DNA from: Pseudomonas sp. SJZ079
GTDB taxonomy: Bacteria; Pseudomonadota; Gammaproteobacteria; Pseudomonadales; Pseudomonadaceae
DNA: 64,000 bases
Assembly (NCBI RefSeq): GCF_007993865.1
Contig: NZ_VIUH01000008.1
Span: forward strand, 1 to 64,000
Reading direction: 5' to 3'
Shown here: piece after piece, positions 29,089-39,410 of the stretch
Numbering within the stretch: position 1 is the first letter of the stretch
How the letters are laid out: every line of letters begins with the position of its first letter
Notes under the pieces: model-generated
Database searches by the model: none
The model's input: the letters and a program-made list of their open reading frames with translations, nothing else
Told to the model about the DNA's origin: nothing
Translations under genes and position numbers: made by a program

Positions 29089-30482
29089 GGCGTGTCCTCT
29101 CCTGTTTGTCTGAGCCCGGCTTGGCGGGCGAGTGCGTCCTGCTGGAATGTGCCGCGCAGTTGCTGTTCTTCGCCTAACAGGCGTTGCGCTTCGGCGCGCG
29201 CGGCGGCGGATAACTGCGCTTCGATTTCCGCGGCCAGCAGCGGCGCTTCGGGTTTTTCGCGGAGCACGGCCAGCTGGCTGAACACATAGGCGTTGACCAG
29301 GTTGGGTTTGATCCCGCGACCTTGGCTGAACAGCTGGGCGAGGGCGAAATCGGCGCTGTTCTGGCCGCCGCGCGCGGCAGTGAGCAGGTGTTGCAGGGCT
29401 TGCTCGGGGTCGACATGGCCGAGGTAGCCGCGGCGATACAGCTGGCCGAGGTAATAGTGGGCGCTGACTTCGCTGGCGGCCGCCTTGAGCAGGTGTTGCT
29501 CGGCTTTTTGCGGGTCCCTCGGCAGTAACTTGCCCTCGTAATACAGCTTGCCCAGCAGCAGTTCCGCACGCGGCAGTGCGGCATTGCGACCCTGTTCGAG
29601 GTAGCCGAGCAGTTGCTCGATGTCACCCAGAGCGGGGAAGTCGTAGAGCAGCTGGGCCAGGCTGACCCAGGCGGCGGGGTAGCTCGGAGCTATCTGCTCG
29701 AGCAGCTGTTGCGCGGTTTTATGGTCCGGCGTACCCAGCGCCGGGTCGGCCAGTACCAGGGCCACGTCGTCGACCCGCTGGGCCGGTACCGCGCCGCTGC
29801 GATAGGCGCTTTGCAATTGCTCCAACAACGCGGCCTGCCGCTCGCCCTGGCCGCGCTTCTGGTACACGGTGGCCAGTTCCACGTAGCACGCATCCGCGCT
29901 GCTCAGCGCCTGTTTGCAGATGCGCTCGACATCCTCCAGATGCTGGTCGTAGTTGCCCTGGGCGCGATAGAGCATCAGCTGGGCCAGCTCTGCTTGCGGG
30001 TAGCCGGCGGCACGCCACTGGTTAATCCGCTGCTGCACGCTGACCGAGGGGAAGCTCTGGGGGTACTGCAGGTAGAGCATGGTCAGGGCCAGCAAGGCAC
30101 TGTCTTGACCACCGCTGAGGGCCTGCTCGAGCAACCGCTCGGCCTCCTGACGTTGGCTATCGCTGGCGTTGGCTTTCTGCACCAGCAACTTGCCCAGTCG
30201 CGCGGCGGCGCGCGGCGAGCTATCCGCCGCCTGCCGGTAGGTGGCTTCGGCCTGGCGCAGCAACTCGGGGTCGCCACTGCTCTGCTGGATATCGGCCAGG
30301 CCGACTTGCGCATCGGCGTAGCCCAGCGCGGCGAGTTGCCGATAGTTCTGTTCGGCCGTCGCAGTATCGCCGTTCTGCAGGGCCTGATTGGCCAGGCGTT
30401 GATCGGGCAGACCGGCGCAGCCTGCCAGGCTCAGCGCAGCGACCAGCAGCAGGTGTTGCGGTTGAGTGTGAGCCACGCGCAT
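29085..30482 (-). CDS. algK: Alginate export lipoprotein AlgK (TPR/Sel1)
   Basis: A 465-aa outer-membrane lipoprotein. The lipobox LAGC puts the acylated Cys at residue 22, and TPR/Sel1 helical repeats follow (for example [32 protein letters not shown]). It scaffolds AlgE and AlgX. The chosen ATG 30482 has GGAGGAC in the 7-base gap after alg44. Confidence 0.94.
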   Translation of the reverse strand: MRVAHTQPQHLLLVAALSLAGCAGLPDQRLANQALQNGDTATAEQNYRQLAALGYADAQVGLADIQQSSGDPELLRQAEATYRQAADSSPRAAARLGKLLVQKANASDSQRQEAERLLEQALSGGQDSALLALTMLYLQYPQSFPSVSVQQRINQWRAAGYPQAELAQLMLYRAQGNYDQHLEDVERICKQALSSADACYVELATVYQKRGQGERQAALLEQLQSAYRSGAVPAQRVDDVALVLADPALGTPDHKTAQQLLEQIAPSYPAAWVSLAQLLYDFPALGDIEQLLGYLEQGRNAALPRAELLLGKLYYEGKLLPRDPQKAEQHLLKAAASEVSAHYYLGQLYRRGYLGHVDPEQALQHLLTAARGGQNSADFALAQLFSQGRGIKPNLVNAYVFSQLAVLREKPEAPLLAAEIEAQLSAAARAEAQRLLGEEQQLRGTFQQDALARQAGLRQTGEDTP

Positions 30483-30489
30483 GTCCTCC

Positions 30490-31653
30490 TCAGAGCCCCG
30501 CGGCCGTGGCTTTGTCGAGCAGCCAGTCGAGCGAGGGGCCGCGATCGCTGCTGACTTCCACCGGGCGGCCGGCGAGGGCGCTGTCCAGCGCCTGGTCCGG
30601 CTGGATCTGCACGCGAATGTCGGACGACAGGTTGTCGCCGTCACTCAGGCGGCTGCTGATGATCTTGCCGCGGCGCAACTCAGTCTCGCCGGCGACCTGG
30701 AAGCTGACCCGCAGGCCGGGTTTGATTTCGTTGAACTTGCTGTAGGGGAAGCGCGCCTCGATGGTTGCCTGGCTGTCACGCGGCACCAGCTGGAAGATCG
30801 CCTGGCCCTTGCTGGCGAACTGGCCGTCGGCCACCAGCTGGCTGGCCACGCTGCAATCGCAGGGGCTGGTCAGGGTGCCTTTCATCTGCTTGCCGAACAG
30901 GCTTTCGACGTTGGCCGGGTTGATCTGCTCCTGGTCCAGATGGCCCTTGAGCATCTCCAGCATGGACGCACTGAAGGTGGCGATGGGCGCGCCCTTGTCG
31001 ATCCGGCCGTCGGCCCCGACCAGGCTCTGCACCGTGCCTTCACGGGGCATGGTGACCTGCATGGCGGGCACGCTGACCATGCCGGACTGGGCATGGGTGA
31101 CGAAGTACAGGGCGTACACCGACTTGAAGATAAAGCCGAAGGCGGCCAGGCCGACCAGGAACAGCGCCAGGCTGAACGTCACCGCGCGCAGACGCCGCAA
31201 AGCGCCCATGCCGGCCGCGCCGGTTTTGTCCTTGCGCGCCTTGGTGAAGTTGTCCCGCTGCAAGGTGGTCAGCAGTTCGCCGACGCTGACCAGCTCGCCA
31301 CTCAGGTGGGCGGTGATCAGGTGGCGCAGGGTGGTGATCTCGCGCGGTTTCATGTTGTGAAACTGGCAACCGACCCGGCCGTTGTCGACCGAACGCAGCT
31401 GAAACTCGACGTCGATGGCCAGGCTGAGGTTGTCGATGACAAACAGCAGTTTGCCTTTATGGTGATCACCGACCTGCACCGGGATCTTGCTGGCGTCATA
31501 GCTGAAGCCGCCGGCCGAGATATCCAGCAGGTTCTGTTCGACTACTTCACGGTTTTTGCCGATAAAGCGGATCTTGGCTGGGAGCTTGACCCGCGCATGC
31601 TGGCGCTGGGCTTCCGACTCATGCACCACATTGAGGTTGACGGCGGTATTCAT
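30490..31653 (-). CDS. alg44: Alginate c-di-GMP receptor Alg44
   Basis: A 387-aa protein with an N-terminal PilZ domain, one transmembrane helix (TFSLALFLVGLAAFGFIF) and a periplasmic membrane-fusion-like part. The c-di-GMP motif is intact: RQHAR near residues 17-21 and LDISAGG near 43-49. Binding of c-di-GMP turns on the Alg8 polymerase. Start ATG 31653 matches the known MNTAVN-type N-terminus. Confidence 0.95.
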   Translation of the reverse strand: MNTAVNLNVVHESEAQRQHARVKLPAKIRFIGKNREVVEQNLLDISAGGFSYDASKIPVQVGDHHKGKLLFVIDNLSLAIDVEFQLRSVDNGRVGCQFHNMKPREITTLRHLITAHLSGELVSVGELLTTLQRDNFTKARKDKTGAAGMGALRRLRAVTFSLALFLVGLAAFGFIFKSVYALYFVTHAQSGMVSVPAMQVTMPREGTVQSLVGADGRIDKGAPIATFSASMLEMLKGHLDQEQINPANVESLFGKQMKGTLTSPCDCSVASQLVADGQFASKGQAIFQLVPRDSQATIEARFPYSKFNEIKPGLRVSFQVAGETELRRGKIISSRLSDGDNLSSDIRVQIQPDQALDSALAGRPVEVSSDRGPSLDWLLDKATAAGL

Positions 31654-31697
31654 GGCGATATTCCTACTCAAAAGTCACTAATTCCATTCATGTCCGC

Positions 31698-33191
31698 TCA
31701 CACCACCAGCAGCAGCGCGGCAATGAATACGCTGGCGGCGGAGAAGGTCATGGTTCGGGACGACCAGGTGTTGAACCAGCGCTGAAAGCTGGCCAGGTCA
31801 CGGTTCAGTTTGGTCGGCTGACGGGTCCAGGATTGCTGGTCGAGGCGGAAGAACACGTAGATCTTCACCAGTGCCCCGACGATCTGGTTGTAATACAGAA
31901 TCACCGGGTAAGCCGGGCCGATGCGGTGCCCGCTGACCGACAACAACAGGGTCAGGATCAGCCGCGTGGTGCCGATCCACAGCAGGTAGATCAGCAGGAA
32001 GGCGATGCTGTATTTGATGCTGGCGATGATCGCCACGGCGAGGCCGAGCAGGCAGGTCCACATCGACACACGCTGGTCGAACAGCACCAGACTGGTGAAC
32101 AGGCCCAGGCGCTTGCTGCCCAGCTTCATGGCCCGCGAGTTCTGCCGCAGGTTGTTGCCATACCAGCGGAACATCAGTTTGCGACTGGCCTTGATGAAGC
32201 TCTTTTCCGGCGGGTGCTCGACCGTGTGGATCGCCGTGTCCGGCACGTAAAAGGTGTCGTAGCCCAGACGCATCAAGCTGTACCAACTGGACTTGTCATC
32301 GCCGGTGAGGAACTTGAAACGGCCGAGGCGCCAATGGTCCAGCGAGTCGCTTTCGACGTCGGCGATGAACTCCGGGTCGGTGATCACCTGGGCGCGGAAC
32401 ACCGACATCCGTCCGGTCAGGGTCAGCACGCGCTTGGACAGGCCCATCGAGCACATGTTGAGGTGGCGCTGGGCGAAGCGCAGCTTGTGCCACTCACTCA
32501 TGATGTAGCTGCCACGAACCTCGCAGAACTCGTTGGTGGTCAGCCCGCCAACGTTGGCGAACAGCTTGAAGTAGGGCGCGGTGGCCCGGACGATACCGGG
32601 CTGCAGGACACTGTCGCCGTCGATCACCGCGACCACCGCGTCCTGGTCCGGCAGGTGCCGGGAGATCGCGCGGAAGCCGTGGGCCAGGCCATCGCGCTTG
32701 CCGGTGCCGGCAATCCGTACGAAGTCCAGGGTGACATGCGCCGGCGGGTTGTATTTCTCCCACAGGCTCTTGACCAGGAACTCATCGGACAACTCGACGA
32801 TCGAGCAGACCACGGTGGTCGGGTAGCCGCAGGCGATGGCTTCGAGGATCACCGATTGATACACCTGCGCGGTGGTCAAGGCGTCGATGCGGAAACTGGT
32901 GACCATCAGGAACACGTGCGACGGATCGGCCGCCTGACCCAGTTGTTTGGCTTTACGCCGGTGGCGTGGAAACACCACGTAGAGGAACAGGATGCCGCGC
33001 AAGAAATGCATGGCCCCCATCGAATAGCGCCAGATACCCACGGCACCGATCAGGAACAGGAAGTCCTTCGACTCCGGGTCGAAGACTGTTCTGGGCAACG
33101 CCAGGGCAATCCCCATCAATAAGCTGAGGTAGAACAGCCAGCCGGCGGCTTCAGCGAGACCCTGCTTGAGCCTATCCATCTGTGTATTCAT
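31698..33191 (-). CDS. alg8: Mannuronan synthase Alg8
   Basis: A 497-aa inner-membrane family-2 glycosyltransferase that polymerises GDP-mannuronate. Visible motifs are VIDGDS (UDP/GDP-sugar binding Asp), DVESDS, and [11 protein letters not shown], the QxxRW-like site. Membrane helices flank the catalytic domain. Two close in-frame starts exist (33191 and 33179); neither has a strong ribosome site. Confidence 0.95.
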   Translation of the reverse strand: MNTQMDRLKQGLAEAAGWLFYLSLLMGIALALPRTVFDPESKDFLFLIGAVGIWRYSMGAMHFLRGILFLYVVFPRHRRKAKQLGQAADPSHVFLMVTSFRIDALTTAQVYQSVILEAIACGYPTTVVCSIVELSDEFLVKSLWEKYNPPAHVTLDFVRIAGTGKRDGLAHGFRAISRHLPDQDAVVAVIDGDSVLQPGIVRATAPYFKLFANVGGLTTNEFCEVRGSYIMSEWHKLRFAQRHLNMCSMGLSKRVLTLTGRMSVFRAQVITDPEFIADVESDSLDHWRLGRFKFLTGDDKSSWYSLMRLGYDTFYVPDTAIHTVEHPPEKSFIKASRKLMFRWYGNNLRQNSRAMKLGSKRLGLFTSLVLFDQRVSMWTCLLGLAVAIIASIKYSIAFLLIYLLWIGTTRLILTLLLSVSGHRIGPAYPVILYYNQIVGALVKIYVFFRLDQQSWTRQPTKLNRDLASFQRWFNTWSSRTMTFSAASVFIAALLLVV

Positions 33192-33344
33192 CCTGTGTTT
33201 CGGGCATGCCTACGGCGGGTGGGCGCGGTTGTCCGCGCCCACCCGCGAGACGCAGGCCGCAGTGGGTTGAGGCTGGTGGGTGAGCGGCTACTGGGAGTGA
33301 CTGGCACATGGCGGCATGGACCTAATCGTCAGCAGCGCGAGTCG

Positions 33345-34655
33345 TTACCAGCAGATGCCTTCGCTGGCGCCACTGCTGGCGTGGGCCATGAAGCCCACCA
33401 GATCGACCACCCGCTTGCCCTCGGGGGCCTGCTGGGCCAAGACTCTGAACTGCTCATCACGGTTGCCCAGGACGATGATCTCGGAGTTGGCGATCACCTG
33501 CGCCAGGTCGCTGTTGAGCAGCGACGACACATGCGGAATCTTCGACTCGATGTAGTCCTTGTTGGCCCCGTAGACCCGCGCATATTCGACGTTGCTGTCG
33601 TAGATGCTCAGGTCGAAGCCCTTGCCGATCAGCATCTCGGCCAGTTCGACCAGGGGGCTTTCACGCAGGTCGTCGGTGCCGGCCTTGAAGCTCAGGCCGA
33701 GCAAGGCGACCTTGCGCTTGTCGTGGCTGGCGATGATGTTGAAGGCGTTCTGCACCTGCGCCACGTTGCTGCGCATGATCGAGCCGAGCATCGGGTGTTC
33801 CACGTCCAGCTGGCTGGCGCGGTAGGTGAGGGCGCGCACGTCCTTGGGCAGGCAGGAACCGCCGAAGGCGAAGCCGGGGCGCATGTAGTACTGCGACAGG
33901 TTCAGGGTCTTGTCCTGGCAGACCACGTCCATCACCTCGCGACCATCGACGCCGACCGCCTTGGCGATGTTGCCGATCTCGTTGGCGAAGGTCACCTTGG
34001 CCGCATGCCAGACGTTGCAGGTGTACTTGATCATCTCGGCGACTTCGATGTCCTTGCGGATGATCGGTGCGTCGAGTTCACGGTAGAGCTCTTCGAGAAT
34101 ATCGCCGGACTGAGTGTCCAGCTGACCGATCACGGTCATCGGCGGCTGATCGTAGTCCTTGATCGCGGTGCTTTCGCGGAGGAACTCGGGGTTGACCGCC
34201 ACGCCGAAGTCGACCCCGGCTTTTTTCCCGGAGCAGTCTTCGAGGAGCGGAATCACCACGTTTTTCACCGTGCCCGGCAGTACCGTGCTGCGCACCACGA
34301 TGGTATGGCGTTCAGTCTTGTCGCGCAGGACGCGACCGATTTCGCGGCACACCGATTCGATATAGTTGAGTTCAAGATCGCCGTTCTTCTTGCTCGGCGT
34401 ACCGACGCAGATGAACGACATTTCGCTGTCGCGCACCGCGTCGGCAAAGTCGGTGGTGCCGCGCAGCAGGCCGGAGTTAATCCCCTTCTTTAGCAACGCC
34501 TCTAAGCCGGGTTCGACGATAGGCGATTTGCCCTTATTAATTAGGTCGATCTTGGCGGCGGAGATGTCCACGCCAATTACTTCATGACCGCGGGAAGATA
34601 AGCAGCCGGCACAGACTGCACCCACGTAACCCAAACCAAAAATGCTGATGCGCAT
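33345..34655 (-). CDS. algD: GDP-mannose 6-dehydrogenase AlgD
   Basis: A 436-aa enzyme that oxidises GDP-mannose to GDP-mannuronate with NAD, the committed step. The Rossmann motif GLGYVGAVCAG starts at residue 7 and the catalytic Cys268 sits in GGSCLPKD. First gene of the operon. The 153-bp gap to alg8 has no gene. The upstream 708 bp is the expected site of envelope-stress control. Confidence 0.97.
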   Translation of the reverse strand: MRISIFGLGYVGAVCAGCLSSRGHEVIGVDISAAKIDLINKGKSPIVEPGLEALLKKGINSGLLRGTTDFADAVRDSEMSFICVGTPSKKNGDLELNYIESVCREIGRVLRDKTERHTIVVRSTVLPGTVKNVVIPLLEDCSGKKAGVDFGVAVNPEFLRESTAIKDYDQPPMTVIGQLDTQSGDILEELYRELDAPIIRKDIEVAEMIKYTCNVWHAAKVTFANEIGNIAKAVGVDGREVMDVVCQDKTLNLSQYYMRPGFAFGGSCLPKDVRALTYRASQLDVEHPMLGSIMRSNVAQVQNAFNIIASHDKRKVALLGLSFKAGTDDLRESPLVELAEMLIGKGFDLSIYDSNVEYARVYGANKDYIESKIPHVSSLLNSDLAQVIANSEIIVLGNRDEQFRVLAQQAPEGKRVVDLVGFMAHASSGASEGICW

Positions 34656-35363
34656 CGCACTTACCTCGTCCGTTTATTGCGAAATTAACAGTGGCCAAGT
34701 TGGCCATGTCCATGGGTTAAACTTGCGTTGATGACGCGTTTTAATTAATTCAGGCACAAGCAGTACATGACTCCGGTTAGTGGAGCCTGAACGGGGCTTT
34801 AGAGATATGGCGCGCCCTCTAGGTCTTGAGCAGAGTGCCATTAGGCGCTGGCTCGTTAGTCTTAACCGGTCATGTAAGTGCTGAGGTGTCTCCTTTCATC
34901 TCGCCGCAACTTTATTGCGATTAAAACCTCCGTCGGCGCATGCCAGTTGAGGTTGAAAGTTTCAGTCTTGATCACGTGGAAAGTTACGTGGCCAGATGTG
35001 TTACGAGGGTAAGAGCATGACTCTCTGCGGATAGTTCCTACCACTCATCCTGTTTTTTTCAGGTTATGAGTTTCGGTCGGTTCTGCAGTGATTGCACTGT
35101 GATGGCAACTCGAAGTTGGGTATTGCAAAATGCAATGAAACTTAAAAGTTCAATGTATTTAACGTTTAATGAGTGGCGGAGTTGCGCTGGCTAATGGCCG
35201 GCACGGTAAGTTGATTAACTCAGCTGCGGATGGCGAAGAACGGCAAGTTGCCATCAACGGCTCAGGCGCCGAGACTGACTAATCGAACTGGCCATGCAGG
35301 GTGCTGGCAGCGCAGCCGAACGGGAACGGGCCAGGGCGGCCCGTGCGCGCGAGGGAGGGGGAG
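34656..35363 (-). promoter_or_regulatory. algD upstream regulatory region
   Basis: The 708 bp between yaaA and algD hold no convincing gene and are AT-richer than the flanks. A GAACTT (minus strand, 35146-35151) matches the AlgU/sigma-22 -35 element; the best -10 nearby, TGCAA at 18-bp spacing, is only fair. Two AlgR-like boxes on the same strand match recalled CCGTTCGTC at 8 of 9 bases each: 35235-35243 (CCGTTCTTC) and 35315-35323 (CCGTTCGGC). The implied leader is close to 460 bases, long as in P. aeruginosa algD. Confidence 0.45.
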
Positions 35364-36143
35364 TCAGTCTTGTGGCTGGTCGCGCAGGAACACCAGCTTG
35401 TCGGCCTTGGACTGCTCGGCCGAATAACGGTAGCCCTGGTAGTTGAAGTCCTTGAGGCCTTCGGGGTTGCTCAGGCGTTCCTTGATCACGTAACGACTCA
35501 TCAGGCCACGGGCCTTCTTGGCGTAGAAGCTGATGATCTTGTATTGGCCGTTTTTCAGGTCCCTGAATTCGGTGTCGATGATCCGCCCGTTCAGGGCTTT
35601 GCGCTTCACCGCGCCGAAATACTCAGTGGAGGCGAGATTGAGCAGCACCTCGTCGCCCTGAGCGGCCAGTGCCTGGTTGAGCCAGTCGCTGATGCGCTCG
35701 CCCCAGAAGGCATATAGGTCCTTGCCGCGTGGGTTGGCCAGTTTGCTGCCCATTTCCAGGCGGTAGGGTTGCATCAGGTCCAGCGGGCGCAGCACGCCGT
35801 ACAGGCCGGAGAGCATGCGCAGGTGCTGCTGGGCGAAGGTGAAGTCGTCTTCGCTGAAGTCTTCGGCGTTCAGGCCGGTATACACATCGCCCTTGAAGGC
35901 CAGCAGCGCCTGCTTGGCATTGTCCGGGGTGAAGGTCGGGGTCCAGCTGCCGAAACGCGCCGCATTGAGCCCGGCGAGCTTGTCCGAGAGGTGCATCAGC
36001 TCGGCGATCTGCGCCGGGCTGAAGTCGCGCAGCAGGGCGATCAGGTCCTGGGCGTGATCGAGGTGTTCGGGCAGGGTGAAGCGTTGGGTCACCGGCGCGG
36101 TCTGGTAATCGAGGGTCTTGGCCGGGGAAATCACCATCAACAT
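35364..36143 (-). CDS. yaaA: Peroxide stress protein YaaA
   Basis: A 259-aa YaaA/DUF328 protein. [37 protein letters not shown] and [12 protein letters not shown] are family hallmarks. In E. coli the protein lowers free iron under peroxide stress. The start has AGGAG upstream. A MITE copy lies only 36 bp upstream of the ATG, so the native promoter may be displaced or lie inside the element. Confidence 0.93.
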   Translation of the reverse strand: MLMVISPAKTLDYQTAPVTQRFTLPEHLDHAQDLIALLRDFSPAQIAELMHLSDKLAGLNAARFGSWTPTFTPDNAKQALLAFKGDVYTGLNAEDFSEDDFTFAQQHLRMLSGLYGVLRPLDLMQPYRLEMGSKLANPRGKDLYAFWGERISDWLNQALAAQGDEVLLNLASTEYFGAVKRKALNGRIIDTEFRDLKNGQYKIISFYAKKARGLMSRYVIKERLSNPEGLKDFNYQGYRYSAEQSKADKLVFLRDQPQD

Positions 36144-36179
36144 ACAGCGTTGCTCCTAAAAGTCTGGGCGTGATTCTAG

Positions 36180-36443
36180 GGTCTGTTGCCGTTTCATTGC
36201 GAGCCGCGTTGCCGTGAGAAATGGCCCCCGATTAGGCGCAGGACGCAGGTAATGGTCATTCCCTTGCCAAGTCCTGCAACAACAGCGGGGGCCATTTCCC
36301 GCGCAACCCGAAGGGCCGGGCCTGTTTTTTGCGCGATGCGGCGTTTCTCGTCGCTCATTTGGAACAACCAAACCGCGCTCCTCGTGCCTTGCCTCGCGCA
36401 AAAACAAGCTACGGCGCGGCCGCGAATGAAACGGCAACAGACC
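36180..36443 (+). repeat. CTAG-flanked MITE, copy 2 (264 bp)
   Basis: Perfect 19-bp terminal inverted repeats (GGTCTGTTGCCGTTTCATT and its complement) lie inside direct CTAG copies at 36176-36179 and 36444-36447. Inside are two further inverted pairs: GAAATGGCCCCCG with CGGGGGCCATTTC, and TGTTTTTTGCGCGA with TCGCGCAAAAACA. There is no transposase. YTAR-type target duplication and GG ends fit IS5-family mobilisation. It is nearly identical to the copy at 47290. Confidence 0.9.
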
Positions 36444-36548
36444 CTAGGCCGAGTGGCGGTCGTGGCTCTACCTATTAAGGCTATGGGTTGACCTGGGTGC
36501 TGCCCTGGGGTTGTAGTCTACCCGGGTCGAATCCTTCAAGGAGCCGTC

Positions 36549-37511
36549 ATGAGCCCCTGCAATCACTCCCGCTGGGAGCCCTCCCACGATTACCGGCCAC
36601 TGGAAAGCACCGCCGAACGTCAGGCCTGGCGGGTGGCTGCCCTGACCGGCGCGACCATGCTGGTGGAGATCGCCGCGGGTTATGCCTTCAATTCCATGGC
36701 CCTGCTCGCCGATGGCTGGCACATGGCCTCGCACATGCTCGCCATCGGTCTGACGGCCTTGGCCTACCTGCTGGCGCGGCGCTATGCCGATGACCGGCGT
36801 TTCGCCTTTGGCACCTGGAAGGTGGAGGTGCTCGCCGGTTTCGCCAGCGCGATCCTGCTGTGGGTGGTGATCATCATGCTGGCGCTCGAGTCGCTCTGGC
36901 GCCTGTGGCAACCGCAGGTGATCGCCTTCGATCTGGCCTTGGCGGTGGCGGTGATTGGTCTGCTGGTCAACCTGGCGTCGGCCTGGCTGCTGCGCGATCA
37001 GCACCAGCACAGCCATGGCCACGCTCACGAACACGACCACGACCACAAGCATGCTGCAGCGGGACGTGACCTCAACCGACATGCGGCCTTCCTGCATGTG
37101 CTGGCCGATGCGTTGACCTCGGTGGCGGCGATTATCGCGCTGCTCGGTGGCCTGCTGTACGGCTGGAGCTGGTTGGACCCGCTGATGGGTGTGGTGGGTG
37201 CGCTGATCATCGCGCTATGGGCCAAGGGCTTGCTGATCGAGACCGCCAAGGTGTTGCTCGATCGCGAGATGGACAGCCCGGTGGTGGCGCGCGTGCGTGC
37301 GGCCTTGGCCCAGGAACCGGATACCGAATTGGCGGACCTGCACCTATGGCGTGTCGGCCGGGCGCAATTTGCCTGCATCGTCAGTGTGGTGACCCATGGG
37401 GGCAGTTCGGCCGATCGCTATAAGGCCCGCTTGACCGGGATTCGCGAGCTGGTGCATGTGACCGTGGAGGTCAATCGCTGCGGCCAGGCCGGGCCGCTGC
37501 AGGCAGGCTAG
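36549..37511 (+). CDS. dmeF: Cation diffusion facilitator, DmeF-like
   Basis: A 320-aa CDF exporter with six membrane helices. The metal site HxxxD appears as LLADGWHMASHM and again as HVLADALTSVAAI, and a His-rich loop (HQHSHGHAHEHDHDHKH) lies between helices 4 and 5. Sequence pattern is that of DmeF, which exports Co and Ni using the proton gradient. Usually a RcnR-type regulator is near DmeF; none is seen here. Start ATG 36549 follows GGAG. Confidence 0.8.
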   Translation: MSPCNHSRWEPSHDYRPLESTAERQAWRVAALTGATMLVEIAAGYAFNSMALLADGWHMASHMLAIGLTALAYLLARRYADDRRFAFGTWKVEVLAGFASAILLWVVIIMLALESLWRLWQPQVIAFDLALAVAVIGLLVNLASAWLLRDQHQHSHGHAHEHDHDHKHAAAGRDLNRHAAFLHVLADALTSVAAIIALLGGLLYGWSWLDPLMGVVGALIIALWAKGLLIETAKVLLDREMDSPVVARVRAALAQEPDTELADLHLWRVGRAQFACIVSVVTHGGSSADRYKARLTGIRELVHVTVEVNRCGQAGPLQAG

Positions 37512-37812
37512 ACGCGGAAATTCTGCGGCAACGTCGCCGATAGAACTTTTGACTTTAGCGGGGCATTGGCGAGGTGCCAAGGGCTATTCGTCCAAGTGAA
37601 AAATAAAGGTCAAAAATCTGAAAAACTCGTTTGCCTGTCACCGGTTTTGGAGTATCTAAAAGACAGACCGCCGAATCCTGCAGACAGGTGGCGTCAATTT
37701 GCTATCACCTGTTTTGCACCTTCTCAGCTGCGTTTGAGAGTTCGACGGTTCCCCGCGGCGGAGCGCTGTTCTGGCATTCCGTCGCTTGGCTCCTACCAGA
37801 AGGTGACCGAGT
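37512..37812. other. 301-bp gap before phoH
   Basis: No convincing gene. It should hold the promoter of the PIN-PhoH gene. A GAACTT occurs at about 37543-37548 but no matching -10 is seen at normal spacing. No hairpin terminator for dmeF was identified. Confidence 0.4.
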
Positions 37813-39204
37813 ATGGATGACCACGGACGCTCAAAGCCCACCGCTCCAACCCTCTACGCCCTCGACACCAACGTCCTGATCCACGATCCAAACGCATTGC
37901 TGAATTTCCAGGAACACCACGTCGCCATCCCCATGACCGTGCTGGAGGAACTGGACAAGCTGAAAACCGGTAAGCAAGGTGTGGCCGCCGAATGCCGTCA
38001 GGCCATTCGCCTGATCGACAAGATCCTTGGTGGCGCAACACCCGAGGAAGTGGAACTGGGTGTACCGATTCAACGCGAGAAGAGCGGGCCTTGTGGTTTC
38101 CTGTCGATCCTCATGAGCAAAAGTGCTTCACCGATTACCTGGCTGCCGGAAGACCTCAACGACAACAAGATCATCAACCAGCTGGTCGAGCTGAAATCGC
38201 GTCGACCGGGCATGTCCGTGGTTCTGGTGACCAAGGACATCAACATGCGCCTCAAGGCGCGCGCCTGTGGTATCGACTCGGAGGACTACCACACCGACCA
38301 GCTGGTCGATGACGTGTCGCTGCTGTCGCAGGGTTATCACAACATGGCTGGCTCGTTCTGGGACCGGGTGAGCACCGTCGAGACCCGTCAGGAGCATGCT
38401 CGCACCTGGCACCGGGTGCAGCTCACCGACAATCTGCCGGCGGTGCACGTCAATGAGTTCATCATCGACGAACAGGGCTTCGTCGGCTGGATCAAGGGCA
38501 TCGAGCAGGGCCAGCTGCTGATCCTCGACCTGCACCAGGAGCCGCTGCTGCACCAGGAGGCCTGGGGCCTGCGGCCACGGGATATCTACCAGGCCCTGGC
38601 GCTGTACGCCTTGCTCGACCCGGACATCCACCTGGTCAACCTGTCCGGCGCGGCCGGTTCGGGCAAGACCATCCTGGCCCTGGCCGCGGCCATCGAGCAG
38701 ACCATGGTCAGCAAGCGCTACCGGCGCATCATCGCCACCCGCAGCGTGCAGGGCCTGGACCAGGAGATCGGTTTCCTGCCCGGTACCGAGGCGGAGAAGA
38801 TGGAACCCTGGCTCGGCGCCATCACCGACAACCTCGAAGCACTGCACATGGATGACGAGAACACCCACGGCAGCGTCGACTACATCCTGCAGAAGGTGCC
38901 GTTGCAGTTCAAATCGCTGAACTACATCCGCGGACGCAGTTTCCAGCAGAGCCTGATCCTCATCGACGAGTGCCAGAACCTCACCCCGCACCAGATGAAG
39001 ACCATCATCACCCGTGCCGGCAGCGGCTCCAAGGTGGTTTGTCTGGGTAACCTGGCGCAGATTGATACGCCCTACCTGTCGGCGCCCAGCTCGGGCCTGA
39101 CCTACTTGACGGAGCGCTTCAAGGATTTCTCCCACGGCGTGCATATCACCCTGCAAGGTGTACCGCGCTCGATCCTGGCGGAATACGCCGAAAGCCATAT
39201 GTAA
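37813..39204 (+). CDS. PIN-PhoH ATPase/RNase
   Basis: A 463-aa fusion. The N-terminal PIN domain (LYALDTNVLIHDP with Asp18, VLEELDKL, and LVTKDINMR) carries the acidic RNase site. The C-terminal PhoH domain has Walker A GAAGSGKT at residues 279-286 and ILIDECQNLTPHQMK as Walker B. This is the PhoH2-type RNA helicase/nuclease seen throughout Pseudomonas, cytoplasmic. No antitoxin-like gene precedes it. AAGG lies upstream of the ATG. Confidence 0.9.
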   Translation: MDDHGRSKPTAPTLYALDTNVLIHDPNALLNFQEHHVAIPMTVLEELDKLKTGKQGVAAECRQAIRLIDKILGGATPEEVELGVPIQREKSGPCGFLSILMSKSASPITWLPEDLNDNKIINQLVELKSRRPGMSVVLVTKDINMRLKARACGIDSEDYHTDQLVDDVSLLSQGYHNMAGSFWDRVSTVETRQEHARTWHRVQLTDNLPAVHVNEFIIDEQGFVGWIKGIEQGQLLILDLHQEPLLHQEAWGLRPRDIYQALALYALLDPDIHLVNLSGAAGSGKTILALAAAIEQTMVSKRYRRIIATRSVQGLDQEIGFLPGTEAEKMEPWLGAITDNLEALHMDDENTHGSVDYILQKVPLQFKSLNYIRGRSFQQSLILIDECQNLTPHQMKTIITRAGSGSKVVCLGNLAQIDTPYLSAPSSGLTYLTERFKDFSHGVHITLQGVPRSILAEYAESHM

Positions 39205-39410
39205 CTCCTCTCTCGACCACCGTCCTCCAAGTCTTCAGCCTGGAGGACGGGACGGTCCATCATGCGTCGGGCGTTCGCTGGCTCGGCAGCTCTCTGCTTG
39301 GGTCGCGCGGCGCTTATCCATACTCAAGCGGATAACTGAGCAGGCATTCACGGGTGCCGGAAACTGACTCGCGGGTTTACAATCGGCCGATACCCGCCTG
39401 GAGCTAGCCC

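Noticed and set aside
36186-36491. 101-codon frame inside MITE copy 2 (and its like in copy 3)
   Set aside because: The frame is broken by single-base differences between copies and has no protein-like pattern; the element looks non-coding.
37543-37548. GAACTT before phoH as an AlgU promoter
   Set aside because: No fitting -10 element at 16-18 bp spacing.
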